From assembly GCA_041667115.1 (NCBI GenBank), contig JBAYFO010000005.1, positions 1 through 64,000 of the forward strand: 64,000 nt of DNA, written 5' to 3'. The position numbers were made by a program, and so were the translations under genes. How positions within the stretch are numbered: the first letter of the stretch is position 1; every line of letters begins with the position of its first letter. Below the pieces are notes generated by a model. That model was not told the origin of the DNA. It saw nothing but the letters and a program-made list of their open reading frames with translations, and did no database searches. Below are positions 37,401 to 46,810 of this stretch, in pieces. The stretch comes from UBA1563 sp041667115 (lineage in GTDB: Bacteria; Bacteroidota; Ignavibacteria; Ignavibacteriales; Ignavibacteriaceae).

Positions 37401-38489
37401 ATGAAAAAAATATTAGTAGTTGAAGATGAGCCGGATGTTCGCGCTACCATTCAGGAAGTTTTAGAATCAGAGAATTATGATGTTATTGCTGCTCGTGACG
37501 GCAAAGAAGGTTATGAATTAGCGCTTGCGGAAAACCCTGACATGATTTTAAGTGATGTTAAAATGCCGAGGGTGAACGGTTTAGAAATGATTGAACTCCT
37601 GCATAAACATAAAAAATTTAAAAATAAACCATTTCTCTTCATCTCTGCAAAAGTTGATCTTGCAGATATTCGCCAGGGAATGTCTGTCGGAGCAGATGAT
37701 TATATTACAAAACCCTTCACCATTCAAGATCTACTGGATGCCGTTGAACTCCGCTTCAAGAAAAAAGATGCGCCCATACATGAACTTGAAGAGATTCGCG
37801 ACAGCCTGGTAAAGAGAATCCCGCACGAACTCCGTACACCGCTTGTTGGGATCCTTGGGTTCTCCGAATTACTTTCAGAGGATATTGAATCATTCTCCAA
37901 GGAGGAAATCCTTGAGATGATACAGAATATTCATCAAACTGGAAAACGGCTTCATACTATAATAGAGAAATATCTTACCTATGCAGAATTGCTTGCCCCG
38001 GAAGTTGGTGATAGAACACTAGAAAAATTTCTGAAGAATAGTCACGAGATCGAACCGGAGGCAATAACTTACGAGTTGCTGAAATCCTTCGAAAAATCGG
38101 ATCGGCAGAAAGATATCTTTTTTGAAATTGAAAAAGCTGTTGTCGCAATGAGTGAACGTAATTTTTCTGCGGTCTTAAAAGAATTGTTTGAGAATGCAAT
38201 AAAATTTTCAGAGAAGGGAACCCCGATTCGTGTAAGAGGAATAATTTCACAAGAAAACTATGAACTTGGTATTGAAGATCTGGGAACCGGAATGCTTGAG
38301 GAATCCATGGATAAGATAGCATCGTTTCGCCAATTTGAGCCCAACCAATATTTATACAACGGCGTTGGATTAGGATTGGCAATAGTTAAAAAAATAGTGG
38401 AAAACACAAACTCCACTTTAACTATTAAAAGTAAATATGGCGGAGGAACAATGGTAAAGGTGAGCATCCCGCTTTCAAAGCAGCTGTAA
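37401..38489 (+). CDS. Receiver-histidine kinase hybrid
   Basis: 362 residues from ATG 37401, with AAAGGAAAAGA upstream; an upstream in-frame start at 37308 gives a poor 31-residue leader. N-terminal receiver with Asp52 (ILSDVKMP) and KPF around 104-106; then HisKA with His142 (IPHELRTPLVGILGF) and a HATPase domain with LFENAIKFS, EDLGTGM and GVGLGLAIVKKIVE. It is cytoplasmic with no membrane helix or sensor domain, so it is driven by another kinase through its receiver. It lies 285 nt ahead of the chemosensory genes on the same strand. Confidence 0.92.
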   Translation: MKKILVVEDEPDVRATIQEVLESENYDVIAARDGKEGYELALAENPDMILSDVKMPRVNGLEMIELLHKHKKFKNKPFLFISAKVDLADIRQGMSVGADDYITKPFTIQDLLDAVELRFKKKDAPIHELEEIRDSLVKRIPHELRTPLVGILGFSELLSEDIESFSKEEILEMIQNIHQTGKRLHTIIEKYLTYAELLAPEVGDRTLEKFLKNSHEIEPEAITYELLKSFEKSDRQKDIFFEIEKAVVAMSERNFSAVLKELFENAIKFSEKGTPIRVRGIISQENYELGIEDLGTGMLEESMDKIASFRQFEPNQYLYNGVGLGLAIVKKIVENTNSTLTIKSKYGGGTMVKVSIPLSKQL

Positions 38490-38774
38490 GATTAATACCC
38501 GCATCCGGTTCTAATCAAGAGTCCACACACTCGTTTACACCGGGTGCAATTTTACTATTCTCAATAATTACTCACGAGGAGTCTGTCATTCACAACAAGA
38601 AAATTCCGTTCACAACCAGAAGCCTTTATTATAAAAGTTGAATGTTCGATAGTAGAGAACAAAGTGAGAGTAAAAAGGTTTATTCGGAGAAAGCAGATAC
38701 TTTGAAAGAATATGCGGGTGAAAATATTATGCGAGAAAAAAAATTCAGAAATTTAACCAAAATGAGGAAATGGG
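38490..38774. other. Intergenic region ahead of the chemosensory operon
   Basis: 285 bp with no ORF or RNA gene that I can support. It should hold the promoter of the chemosensory cluster. I looked for a sigma-28 type element (TAAA ... GCCGATAA) and a sigma-54 type element and found neither. Confidence 0.45.
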
Positions 38775-40595
38775 TTGGCTTATAACGATGCTATGGATTC
38801 TTCACATGAAGAAAAATTGGAAATGAACCAGGAAGCGGCATACCGCAAGCAAGCTTCGGTAACGTTAAGTGATTCATTAAAACAATTAGAACAATTCTTA
38901 GCAATATCGGAAGATGACTTTCTCGTTATTGGGGGCAAACTCCAGAATTATCAGAGTCTTTGCAACAAGATCAACACACTTTCACAAAACATCATTCAGA
39001 AAATTGACACCGAGATTCTCTCCGCAGGGATCAATAAACTTGACTCCCTTTTCAGTTCAATTGGAACGCACTTTACTCAAGCCACCGAAACGATTGAAAA
39101 AGATAAAAAAGATTTGCAATTCATTTATTCCAGACTCTCGGATGTTGAAGATAGTTTAAATGGATTTGATAAAATTGTAAAAACCTTACGCATGCTTGGT
39201 ATCTCATCCAAAATTGAAAGTGCGAGATTAAATCTCATGGACGGCGGATTTTTTTTATTGGCAGAAACAGTTGATAAAATGGGAACACTGATCGGGGAAA
39301 GAAAAAATGCTATAAAGAGTAAATCAAAAAGTTTATTAGTGCAGTTGGCAAAATCTCTGAGAGATTTGACTGGTCTTGCCGGGGATCAAGAAAAACAAAG
39401 TACCATCTTTAACCGTTCGACTACAGCATCGCTGGAATCTTTCAAAGAAAAGAACATGATTTGTGCCAGCTCGATAGGCGAGATCAAAATTGTAGGAACA
39501 AAATTAACAGAATACCTCCGCAATATTGTCGGTGCAATTCAGTTCCACGATATTACCAGGCAGCAACTACAACACGTTGGCGAAGTTGTTGAAGAAATGA
39601 TACATAAATTAAACGAAGCTGGAACAGAAGGGTCCGATCTCTATTCACACATCCACGATAACACAGAATTGCAAGCAAGGCAATTGAGCGGCACCTTAGA
39701 AAACTTTACAAATTCTATCTTCTCGATAATTGAAAGTTTGCGTGAAGTTGAAACGGGAACTCATCAACTTTTTAGCGAGTCGAAAAAAATTATTGGAATC
39801 GATACAACACAGAGCGATTTGCATCAAGCGCTGTTTGAAAGTGACTTACGCTTCATAACGGAAGGTTTGCAGGAAAGTTTACTGATTGACAAAAACCTCG
39901 ATGCTTCAATCGCAGAGATCGTTTCAATAGTGTCGGAACTTGCAAAACAAATAGACAGCATTGAAGAGATAGGAACAGAGATTGAGTTGGTTGCTTTAAA
40001 TGCCCGTGTGAAAGCAGCACACTTAGGGATAGAAGGCGCGGCTCTTGGTGTTTTAGCAGAGGCTATTCAAAAACTTTCTATTGAAGCAAAAACTCAAACC
40101 GGCAAGACGTTCGAGGTTCTGATGTCTATTGACAAACTATCCGGAGAGTTGAGAAATGAACTTACTTCAACCCGCCATCAAACAACGAGCAATCTTTTGC
40201 AGACAACGGTTGAAGATTTGAATCTCCTCCTCGCTTCAATTAAAAAAGTTGAAAACTCAGCGTTAGTAGAGACCAAAGAGCTTGACGGCATTGTTAAATT
40301 ATTTGAGAGTGAATTGCAAGTAACGGTTCAAAACATACAGATTCATTCAACTGCCGAAGAGTTACTCGTTCCGGTTATAAACGGTTTCAATGGTATAACT
40401 ACCGATTTAAAATCTCGATACAATATTGAATCACGGCGCGCCCAAAACACTCAGAATATCATTGGAAGATATACGATGATGAGTGAACGCGAGATCCACA
40501 CCCAGTATACAAACACCTCTTCTGATTTTAACAACCAGGTTACTCCTACCGAAACTGGAAGTGACGACCTCGACAATAACATTGAACTTTTTTGA
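38775..40595 (+). CDS. Soluble pseudo-MCP (cytoplasmic chemoreceptor-like coiled-coil protein)
   Basis: 606 residues from TTG 38775, chosen because GAGGAAA lies just upstream; ATG 38793 is the alternative. It is almost entirely helical, with no membrane segment and no known sensor domain. Around residues 400-445 it carries a degenerate receptor signalling tip: IGTEIELVALNARVKAAHLG aligns with the MCP consensus IAxQTNLLALNAAIEAARAG, followed by VLAEAIQKLSIEAKTQT in place of VVAxEVRxLAExS. A weaker copy near 140-165 reads LRMLGISSKIESARLNLMDG. It may dock into or modulate the CheA/CheW array. Its place at the head of the che operon supports this. Confidence 0.8.
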   Translation: MAYNDAMDSSHEEKLEMNQEAAYRKQASVTLSDSLKQLEQFLAISEDDFLVIGGKLQNYQSLCNKINTLSQNIIQKIDTEILSAGINKLDSLFSSIGTHFTQATETIEKDKKDLQFIYSRLSDVEDSLNGFDKIVKTLRMLGISSKIESARLNLMDGGFFLLAETVDKMGTLIGERKNAIKSKSKSLLVQLAKSLRDLTGLAGDQEKQSTIFNRSTTASLESFKEKNMICASSIGEIKIVGTKLTEYLRNIVGAIQFHDITRQQLQHVGEVVEEMIHKLNEAGTEGSDLYSHIHDNTELQARQLSGTLENFTNSIFSIIESLREVETGTHQLFSESKKIIGIDTTQSDLHQALFESDLRFITEGLQESLLIDKNLDASIAEIVSIVSELAKQIDSIEEIGTEIELVALNARVKAAHLGIEGAALGVLAEAIQKLSIEAKTQTGKTFEVLMSIDKLSGELRNELTSTRHQTTSNLLQTTVEDLNLLLASIKKVENSALVETKELDGIVKLFESELQVTVQNIQIHSTAEELLVPVINGFNGITTDLKSRYNIESRRAQNTQNIIGRYTMMSEREIHTQYTNTSSDFNNQVTPTETGSDDLDNNIELF

Positions 40596-40930
40596 TGAAA
40601 GAACATTTTATGAAAAAAACATTGAGAAATAAATTGGAAATAACAATTGCAAATGATCTGACGATCAACTACGCCGCGGAGATTTATAAACTGTTTGCCG
40701 AAGCGTTGAAGGGAAAAAGAGACATACTTATCACCATTTCTTCCCCATCCCCCGTTGATGTTACGTTCCTTCAGATACTGCACGCTTTTTTAGCAAAATG
40801 TGCATCACTGAACAAAAAAGTTTTCTTCGAAATAAACAAGCAAAATGAATTAAGAGAGGCGCTTATGCGAATGGGATATTATGACATCGCCGGGGTTCTC
40901 GGTGCAACTTCAAAAGTAGTGGAAGGATAA
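40595..40930 (+). CDS. STAS-domain protein
   Basis: 111 residues from ATG 40595, which overlaps the previous stop by one base; ATG 40610 is also possible. The pattern NDLTINYAAEIYKLFAEAL, DVTFLQILHAFLAKCASLNK, then LREALMRMGY matches the STAS fold of anti-sigma-factor antagonists and MlaB-like proteins, with the Thr of DVTF at the usual phospho-site position. It sits between the pseudo-MCP and cheY. STAS proteins occur in some chemosensory clusters as possible phospho-switches. Function here is unknown. Confidence 0.8.
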   Translation: MKEHFMKKTLRNKLEITIANDLTINYAAEIYKLFAEALKGKRDILITISSPSPVDVTFLQILHAFLAKCASLNKKVFFEINKQNELREALMRMGYYDIAGVLGATSKVVEG

Positions 40931-40935
40931 AAGAG

Positions 40936-41301
40936 ATGGCAAAAACAATAATGACGGTGGATGATTCAGCTAGTGTACGGCAGATGGTTGCATACACACT
41001 CCGCGAAGCCGGATACGAGGTGGTGGAAGCGTGCGACGGAGTAGATGCTCTTGCAAAAATTGATACGACTGTATTCAGTTTAGTAATAACAGATTTAAAT
41101 ATGCCCCGCATGGATGGCATTTCACTAATTAAAGAATTGCGCGCTAATCCCAAAATAAAATTCACGCCAATCCTGATGCTCACGACCGAATCACAAAATG
41201 AACGCAAGATGGAAGGCAAAACCGCCGGAGCGACCGGCTGGATAGTAAAACCATTTAAACCGGAACAATTAGTAATGGTTGTAAAAAAGGTGGTAGGATG
41301 A
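40936..41301 (+). CDS. cheY: CheY-type chemotaxis response regulator
   Basis: 121 residues, a single receiver with MTVDDSASVR at the acidic pocket, phospho-acceptor Asp53 in ITDLNMPRMDG, Thr in MLTTES and Lys in VKPFKPEQ. It carries the phosphoryl signal from CheA to the motility machine or another effector. It follows the STAS gene by 5 nt and overlaps cheA by 4 nt (ATGA), so its level is tied to that of its kinase. Confidence 0.94.
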   Translation: MAKTIMTVDDSASVRQMVAYTLREAGYEVVEACDGVDALAKIDTTVFSLVITDLNMPRMDGISLIKELRANPKIKFTPILMLTTESQNERKMEGKTAGATGWIVKPFKPEQLVMVVKKVVG

Positions 41302-43409
41302 TAGATTCTTTGCAACAAGCATTTATTGAAGAAACCAGAGAATTGCTCTCTGAGTTAGAGATAACCTTATTAGCCGTTGAGGATGCCCCGACCGATTCCG
41401 AGTTGATTGCAAAATTGTTTCGTGCATTGCACACCATTAAAGGTTCCTCCGCAATGTTCGGCTTTGATGATATCGCTTTATTTACGCATGATATTGAAAC
41501 AGCGTATGACCTTATCCGGAATGGAAAACTTACCGTTACAAAACAAATTATTGATCTGACGCTTCTTGCTCGCGATGAAATAGCCAACATGCTGGTTAAA
41601 ACGGGCGTTCATAGTCACATTAATGAAGAGAACACAAAAAAAATCATTGAATCGTTCAGGGAGATTGTTTCCTCGTTTCATAAGTCGGATGGAGAGCAGA
41701 AGCCGGTCACAACTGAATCGAAACCGGACACGAAAAAAAAATCAACTGTTTCACAGCAATTATTTTATATCCGTTTCATACCCGGTACAGATTTGTTCTT
41801 ATCGGGAACTAATCCTTTGATGTTGATTGATGAGTTGAGGGAAATGGGTGATCTTGCCCTCTCTGTTCATGTTGACAAAATTCCTGCTTTTGAAGAATGT
41901 AATCCGGAAGCCTGTTATTCTTATTGGGATATATTGCTCCGAACTTCTAAGAATGTGGATGACCTAAAAGACGTTTTCATTTTTGTTGCCGACACCAGTG
42001 AGCTGATCTTTGAAAATATTACTTCGGAAATCGGCAATATTTCGGAATTAGATTTTGAAAAATTACAAAGTGCGATTGCTGTTGATAAAGCCTATCACGT
42101 TCAAGATATCCGTACTCTTATAAAAGGACATTCTGTTCAGGCTACGGTAGCTAAACCATCAGCAATTTCTCAGGAGGCAAAACAAACCTCTCAACCGGCA
42201 GCAGCGCATACAGAACCTGACTCTGCCTCAAGCATTAGGGTTAGTTCTGAAAAACTTGACGAACTGGTTAACCTTGTTGGTGAGTTGGTAACAATCCAGG
42301 CTACATTAAGCCAGATTGCACTTAGCAATAATAACAATGACATGATCTCCATTTCGGAAGAAGTAGAACGAATCACATGGTCATTGAGAGACAGCGCGCT
42401 CAATATTAGAATGCTTCCTATCGGTTCAACGTTCAGCAAATTCAAAAGATTAGTAAGAGACCTTTCTAATGAATTAGGAAAAGAAGTTGAATTAACTACC
42501 GAGGGAGCTGAAACCGAACTTGATAAAACGGTAATTGAAAAATTGAATGACCCGCTTATTCACATCATCAGAAACTCAATAGATCATGGAGTAGAAACAC
42601 CGGAAGAAAGACTAAAGTCAGGAAAATCCTCAACCGGCTCCGTTCACTTATCTGCTTCGCAATCAGGAGGAAATGTTTTAATAAGAATTACCGATGACGG
42701 GGCTGGTTTAGATAAAGAAGTGCTCAAAGCAAAAGCAATCAAATCAGGTTTAATTTCAGAAACAGCAGAATTATCCGATACCGAAATATATTCCCTCATC
42801 TTTGCCGCAGGATTTTCAACAGCAAAGAAAGTTACAAGCGTCTCAGGTCGCGGTGTTGGAATGGACGTTGTAAAAAGAGCTATTGATGGTTTACGGGGAA
42901 CTGTTCAGGTAGCAAGCGAAAAAGGAAAAGGAACGGTGATCACTTTAAAGCTTCCTCTAACCCTTGCAATCATTGACGGATTATTGGTAAAAGTTGCAGA
43001 CGATCATTATGTGCTGCCTCTTTCTTCTGTTGAAGAGTGCATCGAGTTATCGGAAGAAGATATTGCTAACGCGCATGGCCGGCATATAATAAATGTTAGA
43101 GGAGGGATTGTTCCTTATATCAATCTTCGCGAACGATTTGGAATAACTACCGTTAGACCTAACATTGAACAGATTGTTGTTGCCGCAATAAATAATCACC
43201 ACGTTGGATTTGTAGTAGACCAAGTATTGGGCCAGCATCAGACGGTACTCAAATCGCTTGGCAAATATTATAAAAACGTCGAGGGTGTTTCGGGAGCGAC
43301 AATATTGGGTGACGGAACCGTGGCGCTAATTCTTGATATCAATAAATTATTTGAAGGTGAAGAATTGAATGAAAACGCTTCAAATAATGTCTTGATGAAG
43401 AACAAATAG
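41298..43409 (+). CDS. cheA: Chemotaxis histidine kinase CheA
   Basis: 703 residues with the five-part CheA layout. HPt domain 1-105 with His45 (LFRALHTIKGSSAMFG); a P2-like region about 150-270 containing YIRFIPGTDLFLSGTNPL and WDILLRTSKNVDDL; dimerisation helices about 310-375 (SSEKLDELVNLVGELVTIQ); HATPase 420-560 (HIIRNSIDHGVETPEER, DDGAGLD, VSGRGVGMDVVKRAI); and a C-terminal CheW-like domain 565-695 (LPLTLAIIDGLLVKV). It works with the two MCPs and CheW encoded just downstream. Confidence 0.97.
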   Translation: MIDSLQQAFIEETRELLSELEITLLAVEDAPTDSELIAKLFRALHTIKGSSAMFGFDDIALFTHDIETAYDLIRNGKLTVTKQIIDLTLLARDEIANMLVKTGVHSHINEENTKKIIESFREIVSSFHKSDGEQKPVTTESKPDTKKKSTVSQQLFYIRFIPGTDLFLSGTNPLMLIDELREMGDLALSVHVDKIPAFEECNPEACYSYWDILLRTSKNVDDLKDVFIFVADTSELIFENITSEIGNISELDFEKLQSAIAVDKAYHVQDIRTLIKGHSVQATVAKPSAISQEAKQTSQPAAAHTEPDSASSIRVSSEKLDELVNLVGELVTIQATLSQIALSNNNNDMISISEEVERITWSLRDSALNIRMLPIGSTFSKFKRLVRDLSNELGKEVELTTEGAETELDKTVIEKLNDPLIHIIRNSIDHGVETPEERLKSGKSSTGSVHLSASQSGGNVLIRITDDGAGLDKEVLKAKAIKSGLISETAELSDTEIYSLIFAAGFSTAKKVTSVSGRGVGMDVVKRAIDGLRGTVQVASEKGKGTVITLKLPLTLAIIDGLLVKVADDHYVLPLSSVEECIELSEEDIANAHGRHIINVRGGIVPYINLRERFGITTVRPNIEQIVVAAINNHHVGFVVDQVLGQHQTVLKSLGKYYKNVEGVSGATILGDGTVALILDINKLFEGEELNENASNNVLMKNK

Positions 43410-43419
43410 AGGATGAAAA

Positions 43420-44904
43420 ATGAAACCGTATTATTCTCTGAAAAAAGTTTTGCCTGCAAATTTACTAATTGAAAAAACCGGCTTAGTAATACAAAGAAAA
43501 AACAATGGCGCATTTTTCAGCATTGTTTTTACCGAATTAGCAATGAGTAATAAAATTATTTTTCTGGTACTACTATTGTCGCTTTGTACGATTGCAAAAG
43601 CACAAATGAACACGAAAGACACTCTTGTTGTTGCTTCCAACGTTGCTAGCAGCGGTACGTTTACTCATAACCCGGCCAACACTACAGAACAGAAAACAGA
43701 AAACGAATCGTTCCTTACCGGTTTACTTAAAAGAAATAATATTAGCGGTGGGTGGTGGGGAGTTAGAAATATTCTTAACGAATCCGGATTGGATTTTAAT
43801 CTTGTATACAAAGGGGAAATGTTTTCTAACGTTTCAGGTGGTTTAGAAAAAGGAACGACAACACTTGATAATATCGATCTAATTCTTTCGGCTGACCTCG
43901 GAAAAAGTATGGGCTTTGAGAATAGTAACCTCTTAATACAATTTCTTGGTAACAGCGGCGGAGTTCCGTGCAATTTTGTTGGCGCTGCCCAGGGTATTTC
44001 CAATATTGAAACAATCCCTACATGGAAAGTATATCAATTAATATTGGAGAAGAAGTTTTTTAACGAACAATTTTCTGTTGCGGTTGGTTTATATGATCTC
44101 AACTCTGAATTTGATTACCGTGAAACGTCATCGATTTTTATTAATCCCTCACACGGAATTGGTCCCGATTTTTCTCATAGCGGGTTAAATGGACCTTCAA
44201 TTTTCCCCACAACTTCTGTTGCCTTAAGAATAAAGTATGAATCTGAAAATGGAAATTATTTTCAAGCCGCCATTTTGGACGGTGTGCCGGGCAACCCTGA
44301 TAATCCATATGGAACACACATCATTTTTAATAAAAAAGATGGTTTACTATTAACATCAGAGTTCGGTTCAATTAAGAAAAAAGATGAATTGCTTGATAGT
44401 AAAATTGCATTGGGCGTATGGACCTATACAACAGACTTTGAAAAAAATAATTTTACCGAATACTCCGGGAACATCATCTCACTTGAAAAAAATTATGGTT
44501 TGTATTTAACTGCTGAAAAGAAGTTGGTATCGAATTCCGAAAACCCAAATAGAAACCTAGCCGGATTCTTTAGGATTGGTTATGCAAACAAAAATATAAA
44601 TCCCGTTGATTTCTACTTTGGTGGTGGATTGAAACTTACCGGTTTGTTTAGCGGAAGAGAAGAAGATGAGCTCGGTCTTGCCGTTGCACTGGCACATACT
44701 TCATCTACGTTTAGGAAAACTTCCGAAATATTGGAAAACACCTTCATAAAATCTCAGGAGATCGATCTTGAAGCAACTTATATTTTGAAACTCACACCAT
44801 GGTTAATAATTCAACCGGATATTCAATATTTAATAGACCCATCCTACTGCACATCATCCGGGAGTGCTTTTGTTATGGGTTCGAGAGTTCAATTAATTTT
44901 CTAA
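43420..44904 (+). CDS. OprB-type outer-membrane porin inside the chemosensory operon
   Basis: 494 residues from ATG 43420, which has AGAGGA upstream. A classic signal peptide (MSNKIIFLVLLLSLCTIAKA) starts only at ATG 43543, residue 42, so the mature start is certain but the translation start is not. The body is a beta-barrel like the carbohydrate-selective OprB porins: GGWWGVRNILNESGLDFNLV, a long loop with GNSGGVPCNFVGAAQGISN, SIFINPSHGIGPDFSHSG, AILDGVPGNPDNPYG, and a C-terminal strand ending in Phe (GSRVQLIF). It probably admits sugars or related solutes. It sits between cheA (10 nt) and the first MCP gene (26 nt), an unusual place for a porin. Confidence 0.87.
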   Translation: MKPYYSLKKVLPANLLIEKTGLVIQRKNNGAFFSIVFTELAMSNKIIFLVLLLSLCTIAKAQMNTKDTLVVASNVASSGTFTHNPANTTEQKTENESFLTGLLKRNNISGGWWGVRNILNESGLDFNLVYKGEMFSNVSGGLEKGTTTLDNIDLILSADLGKSMGFENSNLLIQFLGNSGGVPCNFVGAAQGISNIETIPTWKVYQLILEKKFFNEQFSVAVGLYDLNSEFDYRETSSIFINPSHGIGPDFSHSGLNGPSIFPTTSVALRIKYESENGNYFQAAILDGVPGNPDNPYGTHIIFNKKDGLLLTSEFGSIKKKDELLDSKIALGVWTYTTDFEKNNFTEYSGNIISLEKNYGLYLTAEKKLVSNSENPNRNLAGFFRIGYANKNINPVDFYFGGGLKLTGLFSGREEDELGLAVALAHTSSTFRKTSEILENTFIKSQEIDLEATYILKLTPWLIIQPDIQYLIDPSYCTSSGSAFVMGSRVQLIF

Positions 44905-44930
44905 TTATTAAAAAACAGTAGAGGTACAAA

Positions 44931-46784
44931 ATGAATTGGTTTTACAATTTAAAAGTCAGAGCGAAACTCTTAATGGGATTCGTTCTCGTTGCTCTTATTG
45001 CTGCGTTCGTTGGGTTTAACGGCATCGGAAAAATGGCACTCATGAACGAAAATGCACAACAAATGTATGACGACAGAACGGTGCCCATTGTTGAGTTGAG
45101 CAATTCACTTCAGGAGGTATATGAACTTCGTCTCTCTGTTGCAAATCTTGTGGTGTCAAAAAATTCCGAAGAACGTACTATGCTTGAAAAAGCCATTCAC
45201 GATCATGAAAAAATGGCTGAGGAAATGATGGCTAAGTTTGCAGCAACGAACTTGAACCCCGAAGAAAAAATACTGTTGGAAGGATACAAAAAATCTTGGG
45301 AGGAGTTCCAACCAGCAGTAGTGAAAGCTGTTCAATTGGCAAAAGGGAGTAATGAATTAGCTGCCCATGACTTCGAAGCAGGTGAGTTTGATAAAGAGTC
45401 AAAAAAAATTAGTGAAGAGTTGGACTATCTAATAACATCTGAAGAACATCTGGCTGATTCATTAGATCAGGAAATAGGAAAAGAATACAGTTCCGCCAGC
45501 ACGGAATCATACACCATAATTGTCTTTGGTGTTTTACTTGCAATAGGGTTAGGTCTTTTCATTTCAAGCATAATTTCCAAACCGTTAAATCTTCTAACAG
45601 CCGTTGCAGCAAAAGTTGCTCTTGGCGATGTTGATATTGAACTCGAACAGAAAACTACCGATGAAATCGGTGAGCTTACCGGTGCGTTCAGAAAGATGGT
45701 AGAGAATATTCAAGACCAAGCCGGAATCGCGGCAAGACTTTCAGAAGGTGATTTGGGTGTTGATGTTAAAATTAAATCGGAAAAGGACGTTTTGGGAAAC
45801 AGCCTTTTCAATATGGTCGAAAAATTAAAGGAAGTTGTAGAGAGTGTAAAAGCGGCATCAGATAACGTTGCAGCCGGCTCTCAAGAATTAAGTTCAAGCT
45901 CTGAGCAAATGTCTCAAGGGGCAACAGAACAAGCAGCCGCGGCAGAAGAAGCCTCCTCATCAATGGAACAGATGACCTCAAATATAAAGCAAAACGCCGA
46001 TAACGCTCAACAGACAGAGAAAATTGCGCTTAAGTCATCTGAAGATGCAAAAGAAGGTGGAAAAGCCGTAACCGAAACAGCCGAAGCAATGAAAGAGATT
46101 GCCGGAAAAATATCGATCATCGAAGAAATTGCACGTCAGACAAATCTGTTGGCATTAAATGCTGCAATTGAAGCTGCCCGCGCCGGTGAACATGGAAAAG
46201 GATTTGCAGTTGTAGCAAGTGAAGTAAGAAAACTTGCCGAAAGAAGTCAAACTGCAGCAGCCGAAATAAATAAACTATCTGCTTCGAGTATAAAAGTTGC
46301 AGAAAGAGCTGGAGAGCTTTTAACGAAGATTGTTCCTGATATTCAAAGAACATCGGAATTAGTACAGGAAATAACAGCTTCGAGCAATGAACAAAACACC
46401 GGAGCCGAGCAAATAAATAGTGCGATTCAACAATTGAATCAAGTCATTCAACAGAACGCTTCCGCATCCGAAGAAATGGCTTCAACAGCAGAAGAGTTGA
46501 CGAGTCAGTCTGAACAACTACAGGAGACCATAGCATTTTTCAGAATTGATGACAGACGGAATGGGCAGGAAATCAAAAGAATAAGTGCTGGGATCCAAAA
46601 GCCGGTAGCTAAGAACGAATCTCACAAACTGAATATAGGGCATATTATTCATGAAAAACCCGGTTCGGTAAAAGCGAAAACACAAAAACCAACCAATCCC
46701 AAAAGACTGGCGAAGGCTGGTGGTGTATTCTTAGATATGGGCAATAATGGTGACAAACTAGATAACGAATTCGAAAAATTCTAA
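44931..46784 (+). CDS. Methyl-accepting chemotaxis protein with four-helix-bundle sensor
   Basis: 617 residues. Membrane helix 1 (LLMGFVLVALIAAFVGF), a periplasmic four-helix-bundle (4HB_MCP) domain about 30-190, membrane helix 2 (TIIVFGVLLAIGLGLFISSII), a HAMP domain and a second HAMP-like stretch about 210-290, then the signalling coiled coil with tip EEIARQTNLLALNAAIEAAR and methylation-type EE/QQ heptads. The last 30 residues (PKRLAKAGG ... FLDMGNNGDKLD ... EFEKF) are shared with the second MCP. The final EFEKF fits the x-[HFYW]-x-x-[HFYW] pattern of CheR-tethering pentapeptides. GAGG ribosome-binding site upstream. Confidence 0.95.
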   Translation: MNWFYNLKVRAKLLMGFVLVALIAAFVGFNGIGKMALMNENAQQMYDDRTVPIVELSNSLQEVYELRLSVANLVVSKNSEERTMLEKAIHDHEKMAEEMMAKFAATNLNPEEKILLEGYKKSWEEFQPAVVKAVQLAKGSNELAAHDFEAGEFDKESKKISEELDYLITSEEHLADSLDQEIGKEYSSASTESYTIIVFGVLLAIGLGLFISSIISKPLNLLTAVAAKVALGDVDIELEQKTTDEIGELTGAFRKMVENIQDQAGIAARLSEGDLGVDVKIKSEKDVLGNSLFNMVEKLKEVVESVKAASDNVAAGSQELSSSSEQMSQGATEQAAAAEEASSSMEQMTSNIKQNADNAQQTEKIALKSSEDAKEGGKAVTETAEAMKEIAGKISIIEEIARQTNLLALNAAIEAARAGEHGKGFAVVASEVRKLAERSQTAAAEINKLSASSIKVAERAGELLTKIVPDIQRTSELVQEITASSNEQNTGAEQINSAIQQLNQVIQQNASASEEMASTAEELTSQSEQLQETIAFFRIDDRRNGQEIKRISAGIQKPVAKNESHKLNIGHIIHEKPGSVKAKTQKPTNPKRLAKAGGVFLDMGNNGDKLDNEFEKF

Positions 46785-46810
46785 TTAAATAAATCTCAAA
46801 GGAGAATACG

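Noticed and set aside
45990..46010. GCCGATAA resembling a sigma-28 promoter -10
   Set aside because: It lies inside the MCP coding sequence and has no TAAA element at the correct distance.
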